Counted from the first letter of the stretch, positions 8,177-17,599 are shown. The stretch: 60,995 nt of DNA from Oscillospiraceae bacterium (GCA_020025305.1 JAHHSG010000013.1:1-60995), one strand, 5' to 3'. Numbers and translations are program-made. Notes: generated by a model from the letters alone, not told the origin.

Positions 8177-9409
8177 ATGAACAAGCTGCAGCAGGCAAAT
8201 AACCGCCCCAGCGGTGATTCTTCCATTTTTTCAGAGTATAACGGTACCGCTATCGGTACTGCTTTTGATAATTCTTTCAATCATGGCCGATTTGTTTCTC
8301 TTCCCGGTTTTTGCGATGTGCATGTGCATTTTCGTGAGCCGGGTTTTTTTTATAAGGAGGATATCGGTTCCGGCTCCCGCTCGGCGGCGGCAGGAGGCTA
8401 CACCGCCGTGTGTACCATGCCCAACCTGGCTCCGGTGATGGACAGTCGGGAGCATTTGCTTTTGCAGCTGGATGCCATTCGGGAGAAGGCCTGCATCCAC
8501 GTCTATCCCTACGGTGCCATTACTGTTGGTGAGGCGGGGGAACAGCTGGCGGATCTGGAAGGAATGGCCCCGGACGTCATTGCCTTTTCCGATGACGGCA
8601 GGGGGGTACAGCGCGATGCGATGATGCGGGAGGCCATGGTGCAGGCCAAGTCGCTGGGAAAGGTGATCGCTGCCCACTGCGAGGTCAATGAGCTTATCCG
8701 GGGCGGCTATATCCACGACGGAACGTATGCCGCCGCACACGGCCACCGAGGCATCTGCTCGGAGAGTGAGTACATCCAGATTGCGCGGGATTTGGAGCTG
8801 TGCGCCCAGACAGGATGCAGCTACCATGTCTGTCACATCTCCACAAAGGAGAGCGTGGAAATGATACGGCAGGCCAAAAAGTCGGGGCTGGATGTGACCT
8901 GTGAAACAGGCCCCCACTATTTGGTACTGGATGAGAACGATTTACAGGAGGACGGACGGTTCAAGATGAATCCGCCGCTGCGCAGCCGGGAGGATCGGGA
9001 GGCATTGCTGGCGGGTGTACTGGACGGTACGGTGGATATGATTGCCACCGATCATGCCCCCCATTCCCCGGAGGAGAAGAGCCGGGGGCTGGCCGGCAGC
9101 GCCTTTGGCATTGTGGGGCTGGAGACGGCGTTCCCGGTGCTCTATACGAAGCTGGTGCGTCCCGGTATTCTGACACTGGACAAACTGGTGGATCTCATGG
9201 CCTATGCCCCGCGCCGTCGTTTCCATATCCCATTGGGTGAGGATCGCTGTGTGTGGGATCTGGAGCGGACTTGGGTGGTTGCTCCTGAAAAATTTGCCAC
9301 CCGCGGCCGTGCTACCCCCTTTGCCGGGGAGACGGTGTATGGCTATCTATTGGAGACAGTCTGTGATGGCACAACCGTTTATCGTGGGGAAGAAACGAAG
9401 AAGGACTGA
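8177..9409 (+). CDS. pyrC: Dihydroorotase
   Basis: Class I zinc dihydroorotase, closing carbamoyl-aspartate to dihydroorotate in de novo UMP synthesis. 410 residues. The metal-binding DVHVHFREPG lies near residues 49-58, followed by the usual SAAAGGYTAVCTMPN; HCEVN, CHIST and the catalytic ATDHAPHSPEEK (near residue 290) are all present. The N-terminal beta-sandwich is short and atypical (NNRPSGDSSIFSEYNG). AAAAGGAGG precedes the ATG. First gene of the pyr operon; carB follows after 18 bases. Confidence 0.95.
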   Translation: MNKLQQANNRPSGDSSIFSEYNGTAIGTAFDNSFNHGRFVSLPGFCDVHVHFREPGFFYKEDIGSGSRSAAAGGYTAVCTMPNLAPVMDSREHLLLQLDAIREKACIHVYPYGAITVGEAGEQLADLEGMAPDVIAFSDDGRGVQRDAMMREAMVQAKSLGKVIAAHCEVNELIRGGYIHDGTYAAAHGHRGICSESEYIQIARDLELCAQTGCSYHVCHISTKESVEMIRQAKKSGLDVTCETGPHYLVLDENDLQEDGRFKMNPPLRSREDREALLAGVLDGTVDMIATDHAPHSPEEKSRGLAGSAFGIVGLETAFPVLYTKLVRPGILTLDKLVDLMAYAPRRRFHIPLGEDRCVWDLERTWVVAPEKFATRGRATPFAGETVYGYLLETVCDGTTVYRGEETKKD

Positions 9410-9427
9410 ATTTAGGAGGATATGTAT

Positions 9428-12400
9428 ATGGCGAAGAGAACAGATTTAAAGAAAATCATGATTATCGGCTCCGGCCCGATTGTCATTGGGCAGGCGGCAG
9501 AGTTCGATTATGCCGGAACCCAGGCCTGTCTTGCGCTGAAGGAGGAGGGGTACGAGGTGGTTCTGGTGAACTCCAATCCTGCCACCATTATGACGGACAC
9601 CGCCATCGCCGATAAGGTGTATATGGAACCGCTGGAGCTGGAATATGTAGCCCGTATCCTGCGCTATGAGCGGCCTGATGCCATCATTCCCGGCATCGGC
9701 GGACAGACAGGGCTGAATTTGGCCATGCAGCTGGAGAAGAAGGGCATTCTGGCCGAGTGCCAGACGGAGCTGTTGGGGACATCCTCCAAGAGCATTGAGG
9801 AGGCCGAGGATCGGGAGCTGTTTAAAGAGCTGTGCCAGCGCATCGGCGAGCCGGTGATCCCCTCTAAGATTACCTATTCCCTGGAAGAGGCGCTGGAGGC
9901 GGCAGAGGAGATCGGCTATCCCGTGGTGCTGCGTCCTGCCTTCACGCTGGGCGGCACCGGCGGCGGGTTTGCCTACAATCCCGAAGAATTGAGGGAGGTG
10001 GGCACCCACGCCTTTCATCTGTCACCGGTGCATCAGGTGCTGGTGGAGAAAAGTGTCAAGGGCTATAAGGAGATCGAATTTGAGGTCATGCGTGACAGTG
10101 CCGACCACGCCATCACCATCTGCGGTATGGAGAATCTGGACCCTGTGGGTGTGCATACCGGTGACTCCATTGTGGTGGCTCCGATCCTGAGCCTTTCTGA
10201 CCACGATTTGAAGATGCTCAACGACAGTGCGCTGAAGATCATCCGGGAACTGAAAATCGAGGGTGGCTGCAATGTACAGTTTGCCTTGAATCCGGAGACA
10301 AGTGAGTATTTCCTCATTGAGGTGAACCCCCGGGTTTCCCGCTCCTCTGCGTTGGCGTCCAAGGCCAGCGGCTATCCTATTGCCCGGGTGACGGCTAAGA
10401 TCGCTGTGGGGATGCTTCTTGAGGAGATCCAGATTGCCAATACCAATGCAGCCTTTGAGCCGAGGCTAGATTACATCGTGGCGAAAATGCCCCGTTTTCC
10501 TTTTGATAAATTTGCAACCGCCAATAACAAGCTGGGCACCCAGATGAAGGCCACCGGTGAGGTGATGGGGATCGGCGCCACTTTGAGTGAGGCCATGCTG
10601 AAGGCCGTTCGCTGTCTGGAGATCGGTGTCAATCACTTCCATATGGCCAAGTTCGACCACATGACTCGGGAGGAGCTGGTGGATTATGTGAAGGAATTCC
10701 GCTATGACAACATCTATGCCATTGCCCAGCTGCTGCGCCTGGGGATGACGGTGGAGGAACTTCACAAGCTGACCGCCATTACGGATATTTTCCTTGACGT
10801 TCTCAAGAATATGGTGGACATGGAGCGGAAACTGCGGGAGAAGAAGGGCAGCGTACAGACGCTGATTGCCGCCAAGACATTGGGCTTCTCCGATGCCTGC
10901 ATCGCAGAGCTGTGGGAGATGCAGGAGACGGAGATCTGGAAACTGCGTCTTTCCAACAGAATCACCCCTGTTTTCCGTATGGTGGATACCTGCCACACCG
11001 ACGCCTATATTCCCTATTTTTACTCCAGCTATGTGGATGCTTTCCAAAATGGCAAGGAACATCAATCTGTTGTCACTGAGCGGAAAAAAGCGGTGGTACT
11101 GGGGGCCGGCCCCATCCGGATCGGACAGGGTGTGGAGTTTGACTACTCTACGGTCCATGCCGTATCCACCATCCGTAAGGCGGGCTACGAGGCCATTATC
11201 ATCAATAATAACCCGGAGACGGTGTCTACCGACTACACCACTGCCGACAAGCTGTACTTTGAGCCCCTCACTCCGGAGGATGTGATGAACATCCTGCTCT
11301 ACGAAAATGCCATGGATGTGATTGCTTCGCTGGGCGGGCAGACCGCCATCAATCTGGCAGCACCGCTGCTGGAGCGAGGCGTCAACATCATCGGCACCAA
11401 TGTGGAGGCCATTGAAAACGCAGAGGATCGGGATAAATTCGAAAAGATCCTGCATCGGTTGGACATTCCCCAGTCCGCAGGTCACGCCGTCACCAACATT
11501 GAAGACGGCATTCGTGCGGCGGAGGATGTAGGCTATCCCGTGCTGGTGCGTCCCAGCTTTGTGCTGGGCGGCCGCGCCATGCGGATTGTCAACAGTGAAG
11601 AGCAGTTGCGGCTCTACCTCAAAACTGCCGTGGAAATCGACGAAGATAAGCCTGTACTGGTGGATCACTACATCATGGGCAAGGAGGTAGAAGTAGACGC
11701 GATTTGTGATGGACGGGATGTGTTCGTCCCCGGCATTATGGAGCTGGTGGAGCGGACCGGCGTCCATTCCGGTGACTCCATCAGCGTCTATCCGCCATTC
11801 AGTATCTCCGATAAGGTCAAGGGCACCATTTTGACCTATGCCAAGAAATTAGGCTTGGGACTGGGCATTGTGGGCCTCTACAACATCCAGTTCATCGTGG
11901 ATAAGGAGGAGAAAGTCTACATTATCGAGGTGAATCCCCGCTCTTCCCGTACCGTGCCCTTCCTCAGTAAGGCCACCGGCTATAGCTTGGCCGATATCGC
12001 CACCAACGTCATTCTGGGCAAGAGCCTTAAAGAGCAGGGAATCTTCGACATCTATCCTGAGGAGAAGAAGCGCTGGTTCGTCAAGGCACCCGTGTTCTCC
12101 TTTGCCAAGATCCGGGGCTTGGACACATACCTCTCTCCGGAGATGAAGTCCACCGGCGAGGCCATCGGCTATGATGATACGTTCTATCGTGCCCTTTATA
12201 AGGCCCTGCAGGCTTCGGGGATGAAGCTGCAAAACTACGGTACGGTACTGGCCACCATTGCCGATGAGAATAAGGAAGAGGCGCTGCCTCTGATCCGCCG
12301 CTTCTACAATCTGGGCTTCAATATTGAAGCCACAGAGGGAACGGCCCGTTTTCTGAAAGAGCACGGTATCCGCACCCGTCTGCGCCGCAAGATCAGCGAG

Positions 12401-12634
12401 GATGAGACGGATATCCCCGGCGCACTGCGGCAGGGGCATATCGCCTACGTCATCAACAGCCGTGAGATCGGCTCTGACTCCGATAAGGCGCACGATGGAT
12501 ATCTGATCCGCCGTTTGGCTGTAGAGAATGACGTGCCGCTGTTCACCTCTCTGGATACGGTGCGGGTGCTGCTGGACGTGCTGGAGGAGACGACACTGAC
12601 CATTTCTACCATTGACGCGGGAGATCATAGATGA
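9428..12634 (+). CDS. carB: Carbamoyl-phosphate synthase large subunit
   Basis: Makes carbamoyl phosphate from bicarbonate, ATP and ammonia that is supplied by the glutaminase subunit CarA. 1068 residues, full length, with the two homologous synthetase halves: IMIIGSGPIVIGQAAEFDYAGTQ at the N-terminus and VVLGAGPIRIGQGVEFDYS near residue 555. ATP-grasp motifs (RPAFTLGGTGGG, RPSFVLGG; EVNPRVSRSSALASKA, EVNPRSSRTVPFLSKA) and the C-terminal MGS-like regulatory domain are intact. The second ATG is preferred because AGGAGG is 8 bases before it but only 2 before the ATG at 9422. No carA lies next to it, which is unusual. Overlaps pyrK by 4 bases. Confidence 0.97.
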   Translation: MAKRTDLKKIMIIGSGPIVIGQAAEFDYAGTQACLALKEEGYEVVLVNSNPATIMTDTAIADKVYMEPLELEYVARILRYERPDAIIPGIGGQTGLNLAMQLEKKGILAECQTELLGTSSKSIEEAEDRELFKELCQRIGEPVIPSKITYSLEEALEAAEEIGYPVVLRPAFTLGGTGGGFAYNPEELREVGTHAFHLSPVHQVLVEKSVKGYKEIEFEVMRDSADHAITICGMENLDPVGVHTGDSIVVAPILSLSDHDLKMLNDSALKIIRELKIEGGCNVQFALNPETSEYFLIEVNPRVSRSSALASKASGYPIARVTAKIAVGMLLEEIQIANTNAAFEPRLDYIVAKMPRFPFDKFATANNKLGTQMKATGEVMGIGATLSEAMLKAVRCLEIGVNHFHMAKFDHMTREELVDYVKEFRYDNIYAIAQLLRLGMTVEELHKLTAITDIFLDVLKNMVDMERKLREKKGSVQTLIAAKTLGFSDACIAELWEMQETEIWKLRLSNRITPVFRMVDTCHTDAYIPYFYSSYVDAFQNGKEHQSVVTERKKAVVLGAGPIRIGQGVEFDYSTVHAVSTIRKAGYEAIIINNNPETVSTDYTTADKLYFEPLTPEDVMNILLYENAMDVIASLGGQTAINLAAPLLERGVNIIGTNVEAIENAEDRDKFEKILHRLDIPQSAGHAVTNIEDGIRAAEDVGYPVLVRPSFVLGGRAMRIVNSEEQLRLYLKTAVEIDEDKPVLVDHYIMGKEVEVDAICDGRDVFVPGIMELVERTGVHSGDSISVYPPFSISDKVKGTILTYAKKLGLGLGIVGLYNIQFIVDKEEKVYIIEVNPRSSRTVPFLSKATGYSLADIATNVILGKSLKEQGIFDIYPEEKKRWFVKAPVFSFAKIRGLDTYLSPEMKSTGEAIGYDDTFYRALYKALQASGMKLQNYGTVLATIADENKEEALPLIRRFYNLGFNIEATEGTARFLKEHGIRTRLRRKISEDETDIPGALRQGHIAYVINSREIGSDSDKAHDGYLIRRLAVENDVPLFTSLDTVRVLLDVLEETTLTISTIDAGDHR

Positions 12635-13365
12635 AAGAGACAGTTTTTACCATTCTTGCAAATGAGCGGATTGCCAAGGACATCTACCGAATGCGCCTGC
12701 AGGGGGATACCTCTTGTGTCACTGCACCGGGACAGTTTATCAATCTGATGCTGGATGGCTACTATCTGCGCCGTCCCATCTCCGTCAGCGATTTGGAAGG
12801 GGATGTGCTGACCATCGTCTATAAGATTTTAGGCGAGGGAACGAAGGCTATGACGGCCTACCCTGTGGGCAAGGAGCTAAATGTGCTCACCGGGCTCGGC
12901 AACGGCTATACACTGGAAAAATCCGGGGATCGTCCGCTGCTGGCAGGCGGCGGCGTGGGGATTCCGCCCCTTTATCTGCTGTGCCGGCGTCTGCTGGCCC
13001 AGGGAAAGAAACCGCAGGTAGTGCTGGGCTACAACAGCAAAGATGAGATCTTCCTTGCCAACGAGTTTGCGGCCCTTGGAGCAGAAACCACAGTGCTCAC
13101 CGCGGACGGTTCCTTTGGAAGGAAAGGCTTTGTCACGGATGGTATTGCAGAGAAGAACGACTACACCTATCTCTATACCTGCGGTCCGGAGCCTATGCTG
13201 AAGGCTGTTTACGAAACGGTAAAGACCTCCGGCCAGTTCAGCTTTGAAGAGCGGATGGGCTGCGGCTTCGGTGCCTGCATGGGCTGTACCTGCAAGACGA
13301 AATATGGCAGCAAGCGCATCTGTAAGGATGGCCCGGTGCTGGAAAAGGAGGAAATTGTATGGTGA
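12631..13365 (+). CDS. pyrK: Dihydroorotate dehydrogenase B, electron-transfer subunit
   Basis: FAD and 2Fe-2S subunit that lets PyrD use NAD+ as acceptor. 244 residues. The FAD-binding LRRPISVSD (residues 47-55), the NAD-site LLAGGGVGIPPLYLL (about 104-118) and the C-terminal cluster ligands in ERMGCGFGACMGCTCKT plus a later cysteine (RICKDGPV) are all seen. Start overlaps the carB stop as ATGA; the end overlaps pyrD by 7 bases, so carB-pyrK-pyrD are tightly coupled. Confidence 0.95.
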   Translation: MKETVFTILANERIAKDIYRMRLQGDTSCVTAPGQFINLMLDGYYLRRPISVSDLEGDVLTIVYKILGEGTKAMTAYPVGKELNVLTGLGNGYTLEKSGDRPLLAGGGVGIPPLYLLCRRLLAQGKKPQVVLGYNSKDEIFLANEFAALGAETTVLTADGSFGRKGFVTDGIAEKNDYTYLYTCGPEPMLKAVYETVKTSGQFSFEERMGCGFGACMGCTCKTKYGSKRICKDGPVLEKEEIVW

Positions 13366-14276
13366 ATACAAAGGTGGAGCTGTGCGGTCTTACGCTGGAT
13401 AATCCCCTTATTCCTGCCAGTGGTACCTTTGGCTACGGATACGAGTTTGCAGAGCTTTATGACATCAATCTATTGGGCACATTTTCCTTTAAGGGGACCA
13501 CGGGAGAACCCAGGTTCGGCAATCCAACCCCGCGTATTGCCGACTGCCCTGCCGGGCTGATCAATGCTGTTGGGCTGCAAAACCCCGGCGTGGACGCAGT
13601 TATGACGGAAGAATTGCCGAAGCTGGCAAAATGCTTCCATAAGCCCGTCATGGCCAACGTCTGCGGCAGTTCTGTGGAGGAGTACGCCATGGTGGCGGAG
13701 AAGCTGGCTAAGAGCGATCAGGTGGGTTGGCTGGAAGTCAATATCAGCTGCCCTAATGTGCGCTGCGGCGGACTTGCCTTCGGCACGCAGCCGGAGAATG
13801 CCGCCGAGGTGACCCGGGCCGTGAAGGCAGTGGCGGGGGAGAAGCCTGTCATTATGAAGCTTTCGCCGAACGTCACCGACATTACCACCATTGCCCGTGC
13901 TTGTGAAGAGGCGGGAGCTGACGGGCTGAGCCTGATCAATACCATGCTGGGGATGCGGCTGGATTTGAAGCGCCGCCGTCCCATCATTGCCAACACCATG
14001 GGAGGTCTATCCGGCAGCGCCATCTTCCCAGTGGCGGTGCGCATGGTTTGGCAGGTGTATGAGGCGGTGCGTATCCCCATCGTGGGGATGGGTGGTGTTT
14101 CTTCCACACGGGATGTCATTGAAATGATGATGGCGGGGGCTACCGCAGTGGGGATTGGCGCTGCCAATCTGCGGCAACCTTTTATCTGTAAGACAATAAT
14201 TGAGGAACTGCCTGCTGTGATGGAGCAGTATCATATTTCCTCCCTCCGGGAAATCATCGGCATTGCGCATCAGTAG
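13359..14276 (+). CDS. pyrD: Dihydroorotate dehydrogenase B (NAD+), catalytic subunit
   Basis: Class 1B FMN enzyme oxidising dihydroorotate to orotate with PyrK. 305 residues. N-terminal LDNPLIPASGTFGYG, the active-site loop EVNISCPNVRCGG (catalytic Cys near residue 130), IMKLSPNVTD, and the FMN phosphate site GMGGVSSTRDVIEMMMAGATAV are present. AAAAGGAGG before the ATG lies inside pyrK. The next gene in this operon type is pyrE, which here is only a remnant. Confidence 0.96.
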   Translation: MVNTKVELCGLTLDNPLIPASGTFGYGYEFAELYDINLLGTFSFKGTTGEPRFGNPTPRIADCPAGLINAVGLQNPGVDAVMTEELPKLAKCFHKPVMANVCGSSVEEYAMVAEKLAKSDQVGWLEVNISCPNVRCGGLAFGTQPENAAEVTRAVKAVAGEKPVIMKLSPNVTDITTIARACEEAGADGLSLINTMLGMRLDLKRRRPIIANTMGGLSGSAIFPVAVRMVWQVYEAVRIPIVGMGGVSSTRDVIEMMMAGATAVGIGAANLRQPFICKTIIEELPAVMEQYHISSLREIIGIAHQ

Positions 14277-14312
14277 TTTCAGAACAAATGCAGGGAAGAG
14301 GAGCCGTATAGG

Positions 14313-14661
14313 AAGAAACAAATTGCTTCCGATCTTCTGCGCAGCAAGGCCGTCTTTTCCCGCCCTAACGAACCTTTGATTTGGGCCAGTGGTATGAAAA
14401 GTCCTATTTCCACAGCGGGCAGCTGTCTTGCGGTGGTGGATGTGCCGAGGAATGCCGGCGCGCAGGTGCTGGGTGTCGTCAGTATTTTCACTTACGGGAT
14501 GCAAACAGGGCTTGCACGCCTTGCGGCAAATAAGGTACGTCATGTAAGCCTTACAGATTTTGATATGATAGCCAAAGTGGCGGCTAGAGTGTGTATATTG
14601 CCCAAGGCGATGCGGAGAATGGATCGCCTTCCAAAACAATTCTACAGATGAAAGTTGGGTG
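14313..14661 (+). pseudogene. pyrE: Orotate phosphoribosyltransferase remnant (internal deletion and frameshift)
   Basis: Reading from 14316 gives KQIASDLLRSKAVFSRPNEP and then WASGMKSPI, the N-terminus of PyrE. The next codons are STAGSCLAVVDVPRNAGAQV and then LGVVSIFTYGMQTGLARLAA, the C-terminal third, as in PyrE proteins where a STGGSCL-type sequence follows the PRPP loop. Roughly 90-100 residues, including the catalytic loop and PRPP signature, are missing in frame at the SPI/STAG junction. After KVAA a frameshift is needed to read on into WIAFQNNSTDESWV, the typical PyrE tail. No in-frame start with SD is seen. The product cannot be active; a working pyrE must lie elsewhere or orotate must be handled differently. 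Seen directly; the family match is from memory of PyrE sequences. Confidence 0.85.
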
Positions 14662-14666
14662 ACAAA

Positions 14667-15584
14667 ATGAGAAATTTAATTAGTATTACAGACCTCTCCG
14701 TACAGGAGATTGAAGACCTAATCCATACGGCCTACCGCATTATTGAAGATCCGGCGCATTTTGCCCATGCCTGTGATGGGAAAAAGTTGGCTGCACTGTT
14801 CTTTGAACCTTCTACCCGCACACGCCTCAGTTTTGAGGCGGCCATGTACGAATTGGGCGGCCATGTGCTCAGCGTAGCAGGGGCAGGCTCCTCCTCTGCA
14901 TCTAAGGGAGAGAGCGTGGCCGATACCGCAAAGGTGGTGTCTTGCTACGCGGATATCATCGCTATGCGCCACCCCAAAGAGGGCGCACCCCAGGTGGCGG
15001 CACTCAATGCGTCCATCCCGGTTATCAACGCCGGTGACGGTGGACATAATCACCCCACACAGACGCTGGCAGACCTGCTGACCATCCACCGGGAGAAGGG
15101 ACGGCTGAACGATTTGACCATCGGCCTTTGCGGTGATTTGAAGTTCGGCCGCACCGTACACTCCCTCATTCAGGCGATGTCCCGGTACACAGGGATTCGT
15201 TTCCTGCTGATTTCTCCAGAAGAACTTATGCTGCCCGGCTATGTCAAACACGATGTTCTGGAGAAAAATAATATCCCTTATGAGGAGACTACGGATCTGG
15301 AGGGCGCTATGTCCCGGTTGGATGTGCTTTATATGACCCGGGTACAGCGTGAGCGCTTTTTCAACGAAGAGGATTATCTCCGCTTGAAGGATAGCTACAT
15401 CCTGACGCCTAAAAAGCTGAAGAATGCTAAAGAGGACATGAAGATTCTGCACCCGCTGCCCCGTGTCAACGAGATCAGCGTTGCCATTGACGATGATCCT
15501 CGTGCCTGCTACTTCAAGCAGGTAAGCAACGGTAAGTATATGCGCATGGCTCTTATTTTGAAGCTGCTGGAGGTGGAAGTATGA
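14667..15584 (+). CDS. pyrB: Aspartate carbamoyltransferase catalytic subunit
   Basis: Joins carbamoyl phosphate and aspartate. 305 residues. Carbamoyl-phosphate site FFEPSTRTRLSFE (residues 45-57), GDGGHNHPTQTLADLL (about 127-142), and HPLPRVNEI near 260 are intact. The ATG has only a weak SD (GATGAAAG region, part of the pyrE remnant tail), suggesting that translation was once coupled to pyrE; a TTG 12 bases upstream is in frame but no better. Stop overlaps the pyrI start. Confidence 0.96.
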   Translation: MRNLISITDLSVQEIEDLIHTAYRIIEDPAHFAHACDGKKLAALFFEPSTRTRLSFEAAMYELGGHVLSVAGAGSSSASKGESVADTAKVVSCYADIIAMRHPKEGAPQVAALNASIPVINAGDGGHNHPTQTLADLLTIHREKGRLNDLTIGLCGDLKFGRTVHSLIQAMSRYTGIRFLLISPEELMLPGYVKHDVLEKNNIPYEETTDLEGAMSRLDVLYMTRVQRERFFNEEDYLRLKDSYILTPKKLKNAKEDMKILHPLPRVNEISVAIDDDPRACYFKQVSNGKYMRMALILKLLEVEV

Positions 15585-15997
15585 GAATCGAACCTATTCA
15601 AAACGGAATTGTCATTGACCATTTGACGGCGGGTACCAGCCTGAAGCTGTACCACCTGCTGGGCCTTGATCATTTGGAATGCCCGGTGGCTTTGATCCAG
15701 AACGCAGTCAGCGAGAAGATGGGGAGCAAGGATATTATCAAGATCGGTGCCGATCTTGCCATCGACTACGATATGATTGCCTATGTGGACCCCGGCGCAA
15801 CAGTAAATGTGGTGAAGAACGGCGTGCTTTATGAGAAAAAGACGCTCTCCAAGCCTAAGCGGCTGGTAAACGTGCTCAAGTGCGCTAATCCCCGCTGCAT
15901 CACCTCTACGGAACAGGAGTTGGAACAGGTGTTTGTGCTGTCGGACGAGGAGAAGGGTGTCTATCGCTGCATGTATTGCGAGGCTAAGGCCAAGTAA
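15581..15997 (+). CDS. pyrI: Aspartate carbamoyltransferase regulatory subunit
   Basis: Allosteric, zinc-binding partner of PyrB that mediates feedback by nucleotides. 138 residues. N-terminal allosteric domain (IQNGIVIDHLTAGTSLKLYHLLG) and C-terminal zinc domain with CANPRCITSTEQE and YRCMYCEAK, giving the four cysteine ligands. Overlaps pyrB by 4 bases; GGAGG of the SD lies within pyrB. Last gene of the pyr operon, followed by a terminator. Confidence 0.95.
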   Translation: MRIEPIQNGIVIDHLTAGTSLKLYHLLGLDHLECPVALIQNAVSEKMGSKDIIKIGADLAIDYDMIAYVDPGATVNVVKNGVLYEKKTLSKPKRLVNVLKCANPRCITSTEQELEQVFVLSDEEKGVYRCMYCEAKAK

Positions 15998-16038
15998 AAG
16001 AGGAACGTTTCTTTTGGCTGAGAACGTGTCAAATAAAA

Positions 16039-16067
16039 AACCACCCGATCACACGGGTGGTTTTTTT
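16039..16067 (+). terminator. Rho-independent terminator of the pyr operon
   Basis: 9-bp stem AACCACCCG/CGGGTGGTT, 6-base loop, then seven T; the upstream A run also makes it usable from the other strand for the convergent gene. Confidence 0.88.
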
Positions 16068-16160
16068 GCTGCACAAAAGTCTTATGACAGAGGGAATCCT
16101 TCTGACGAGGATACAGAGGTCACTGTTGGAGAACAGGGGACCGAGAGACGCACAGCCCGG

Positions 16161-17270
16161 TTAATTTTCTGAGATGCTATAGTAGAAATAATTGTCGCTG
16201 CTCTCTGTGGAATAGCGCAGAGTGTACCGGGTGTTTTCGTCTTTGATCGATGTAAAGCTGCCGTCCTGCTGCGAAGCGTCCATGCATTCTTGAACCAATT
16301 CGCCCTGCATGGCGTTGCCTGCGTTGAAAGACGGCGTCCAAATGGGGGCGTGGGACGCTTTGAGTTCTTCTTCTGTCTTAAGGACATACGCTCTGAGCTG
16401 GGCAAGATTTTCCTCCCGGCTCAAGGATGCGTCCTCATACATATGCCAGCTGATGTTGGTAATGACACCTGTTTCGGAAACGTCGATATACATATATCTT
16501 TGAGCAGGGTCGTCTTTTTCATGGCAGCTGAAGTTGTAACTGCTCTTGCTGTATTCATAGGGATCGTCCGAGTAAATAGACCGAGTATCTGTCGTGAATG
16601 CCGCGGTCAGCTGCTCCATCGTCTGCGTGACAATCTGCGCCTTCTGTTCCTTAGCTTCAGAGGAGTGCATAAAGGCAGGGATGAATAAAATTGTCATCAC
16701 AAGGGACGGCAAAAGAAGAAGTGTCAGTTTGTACTTCTTGTACGAAGGGACGGGAATTCCCCACGCTTCGGCCACGGCACGAGCGTTTCTTGCTACATCC
16801 GAGGTCATCTGGTGGATTGTAGCGGCAGAGGCTGCCGCACCGGCTATTTGCGCAGCTGTTCCGATGCCGGAAATCGTCTCGTTACTGGAACGGCGCAGCA
16901 TATTTCCGGATAGGCCCATGGTTACGCCCAGAGCAGCCGCTTCGGTACCGCCGATTTGCTGCTGGTACACCTCCAGCTTGCTCAGAATGTTCCGCCACTT
17001 TTTCCCGTTCATGCCGCACCGGGGAATAAGCACGGCGCAGGAGAAGAAAATGATATCTACGATGAAAAAGAACAGTAGACAACCAAGAATGACAGTAGTA
17101 TAGGGGGTATAGTGTGCGTCCAGAGCAATATCATTAATCATGGTTAGAAGCAGCCATAAGACCATCATAAGGATAAGGCCGAGAAGAGATGGCAGAGCCA
17201 GACGGGGCAGAACACAGTAGCTTTTAATTTGCTTGATTTCTTTTGGCGTGAGTTTTTCGGTTTTCTCCAT
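16161..17270 (-). CDS. Hypothetical membrane protein
   Basis: 369 residues, family not recognised. Two hydrophobic segments near residues 24-46 and 58-84, a soluble stretch with Ala/Gly-rich helices (AAALGVTMGLSGNMLRR; GTAAQIAGAAASAATIHQM), a third hydrophobic segment near residues 180-202 (LTLLLLPSLVMTILFIPAFM), and a C-terminal extracytoplasmic-type domain of about 165 residues rich in polar and aromatic residues (SYNFSCHEKDDPAQRYMYIDVS). GGAGA precedes the ATG, and a good promoter lies 80 bases upstream. Monocistronic, convergent with pyrI. A role in sensing or protein-protein contact at the membrane is possible but unsupported. Confidence 0.75.
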   Translation of the reverse strand: MEKTEKLTPKEIKQIKSYCVLPRLALPSLLGLILMMVLWLLLTMINDIALDAHYTPYTTVILGCLLFFFIVDIIFFSCAVLIPRCGMNGKKWRNILSKLEVYQQQIGGTEAAALGVTMGLSGNMLRRSSNETISGIGTAAQIAGAAASAATIHQMTSDVARNARAVAEAWGIPVPSYKKYKLTLLLLPSLVMTILFIPAFMHSSEAKEQKAQIVTQTMEQLTAAFTTDTRSIYSDDPYEYSKSSYNFSCHEKDDPAQRYMYIDVSETGVITNISWHMYEDASLSREENLAQLRAYVLKTEEELKASHAPIWTPSFNAGNAMQGELVQECMDASQQDGSFTSIKDENTRYTLRYSTESSDNYFYYSISEN

Positions 17271-17599
17271 AAGTGTCTCCTTTATAAATCATCTGTTTAC
17301 TTTTTCTTGTGATTCGTGAGGGGTGAGAGCACCAAATTTTTATGGATATATTATAGCGCTTCTACAGATGCATTACAAGAACAGATGCTTACTTAAAGCC
17401 CAATAGGAAGCAATCGAAAGGGAGACCCAACACTTGCAGAGGCGTTTATTGCTGCTGAAGCCAACATATGCAATGGGCAAATGCCTAGAAGTATTTTCCT
17501 TGTACTATCTTCTCGATTCCTGCTTTTGCGCCCCTGTTGTGCCGGATATTAGTTGTGGAGTATGCGCCTTTGTCTGGTAGTCGCTGGGCCGACTTTTTT
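17271..17599. other. Intergenic region with minus-strand promoter
   Basis: 329 bases. Contains the promoter of the hypothetical membrane protein at 17350-17378; the rest, including the 3' flank of the macrodomain gene, shows no ORF with an SD, no clear terminator and no RNA gene. Confidence 0.5.
17350..17378 (-). promoter_or_regulatory. Sigma-A promoter of the hypothetical membrane protein
   Basis: On the minus strand: TTGTAA, 17-base spacer, TATAAT. Confidence 0.7.

Noticed and set aside
10466..11767. 433-residue antisense frame in carB
   Set aside because: Shadow of carB caused by codon bias; no start signals.
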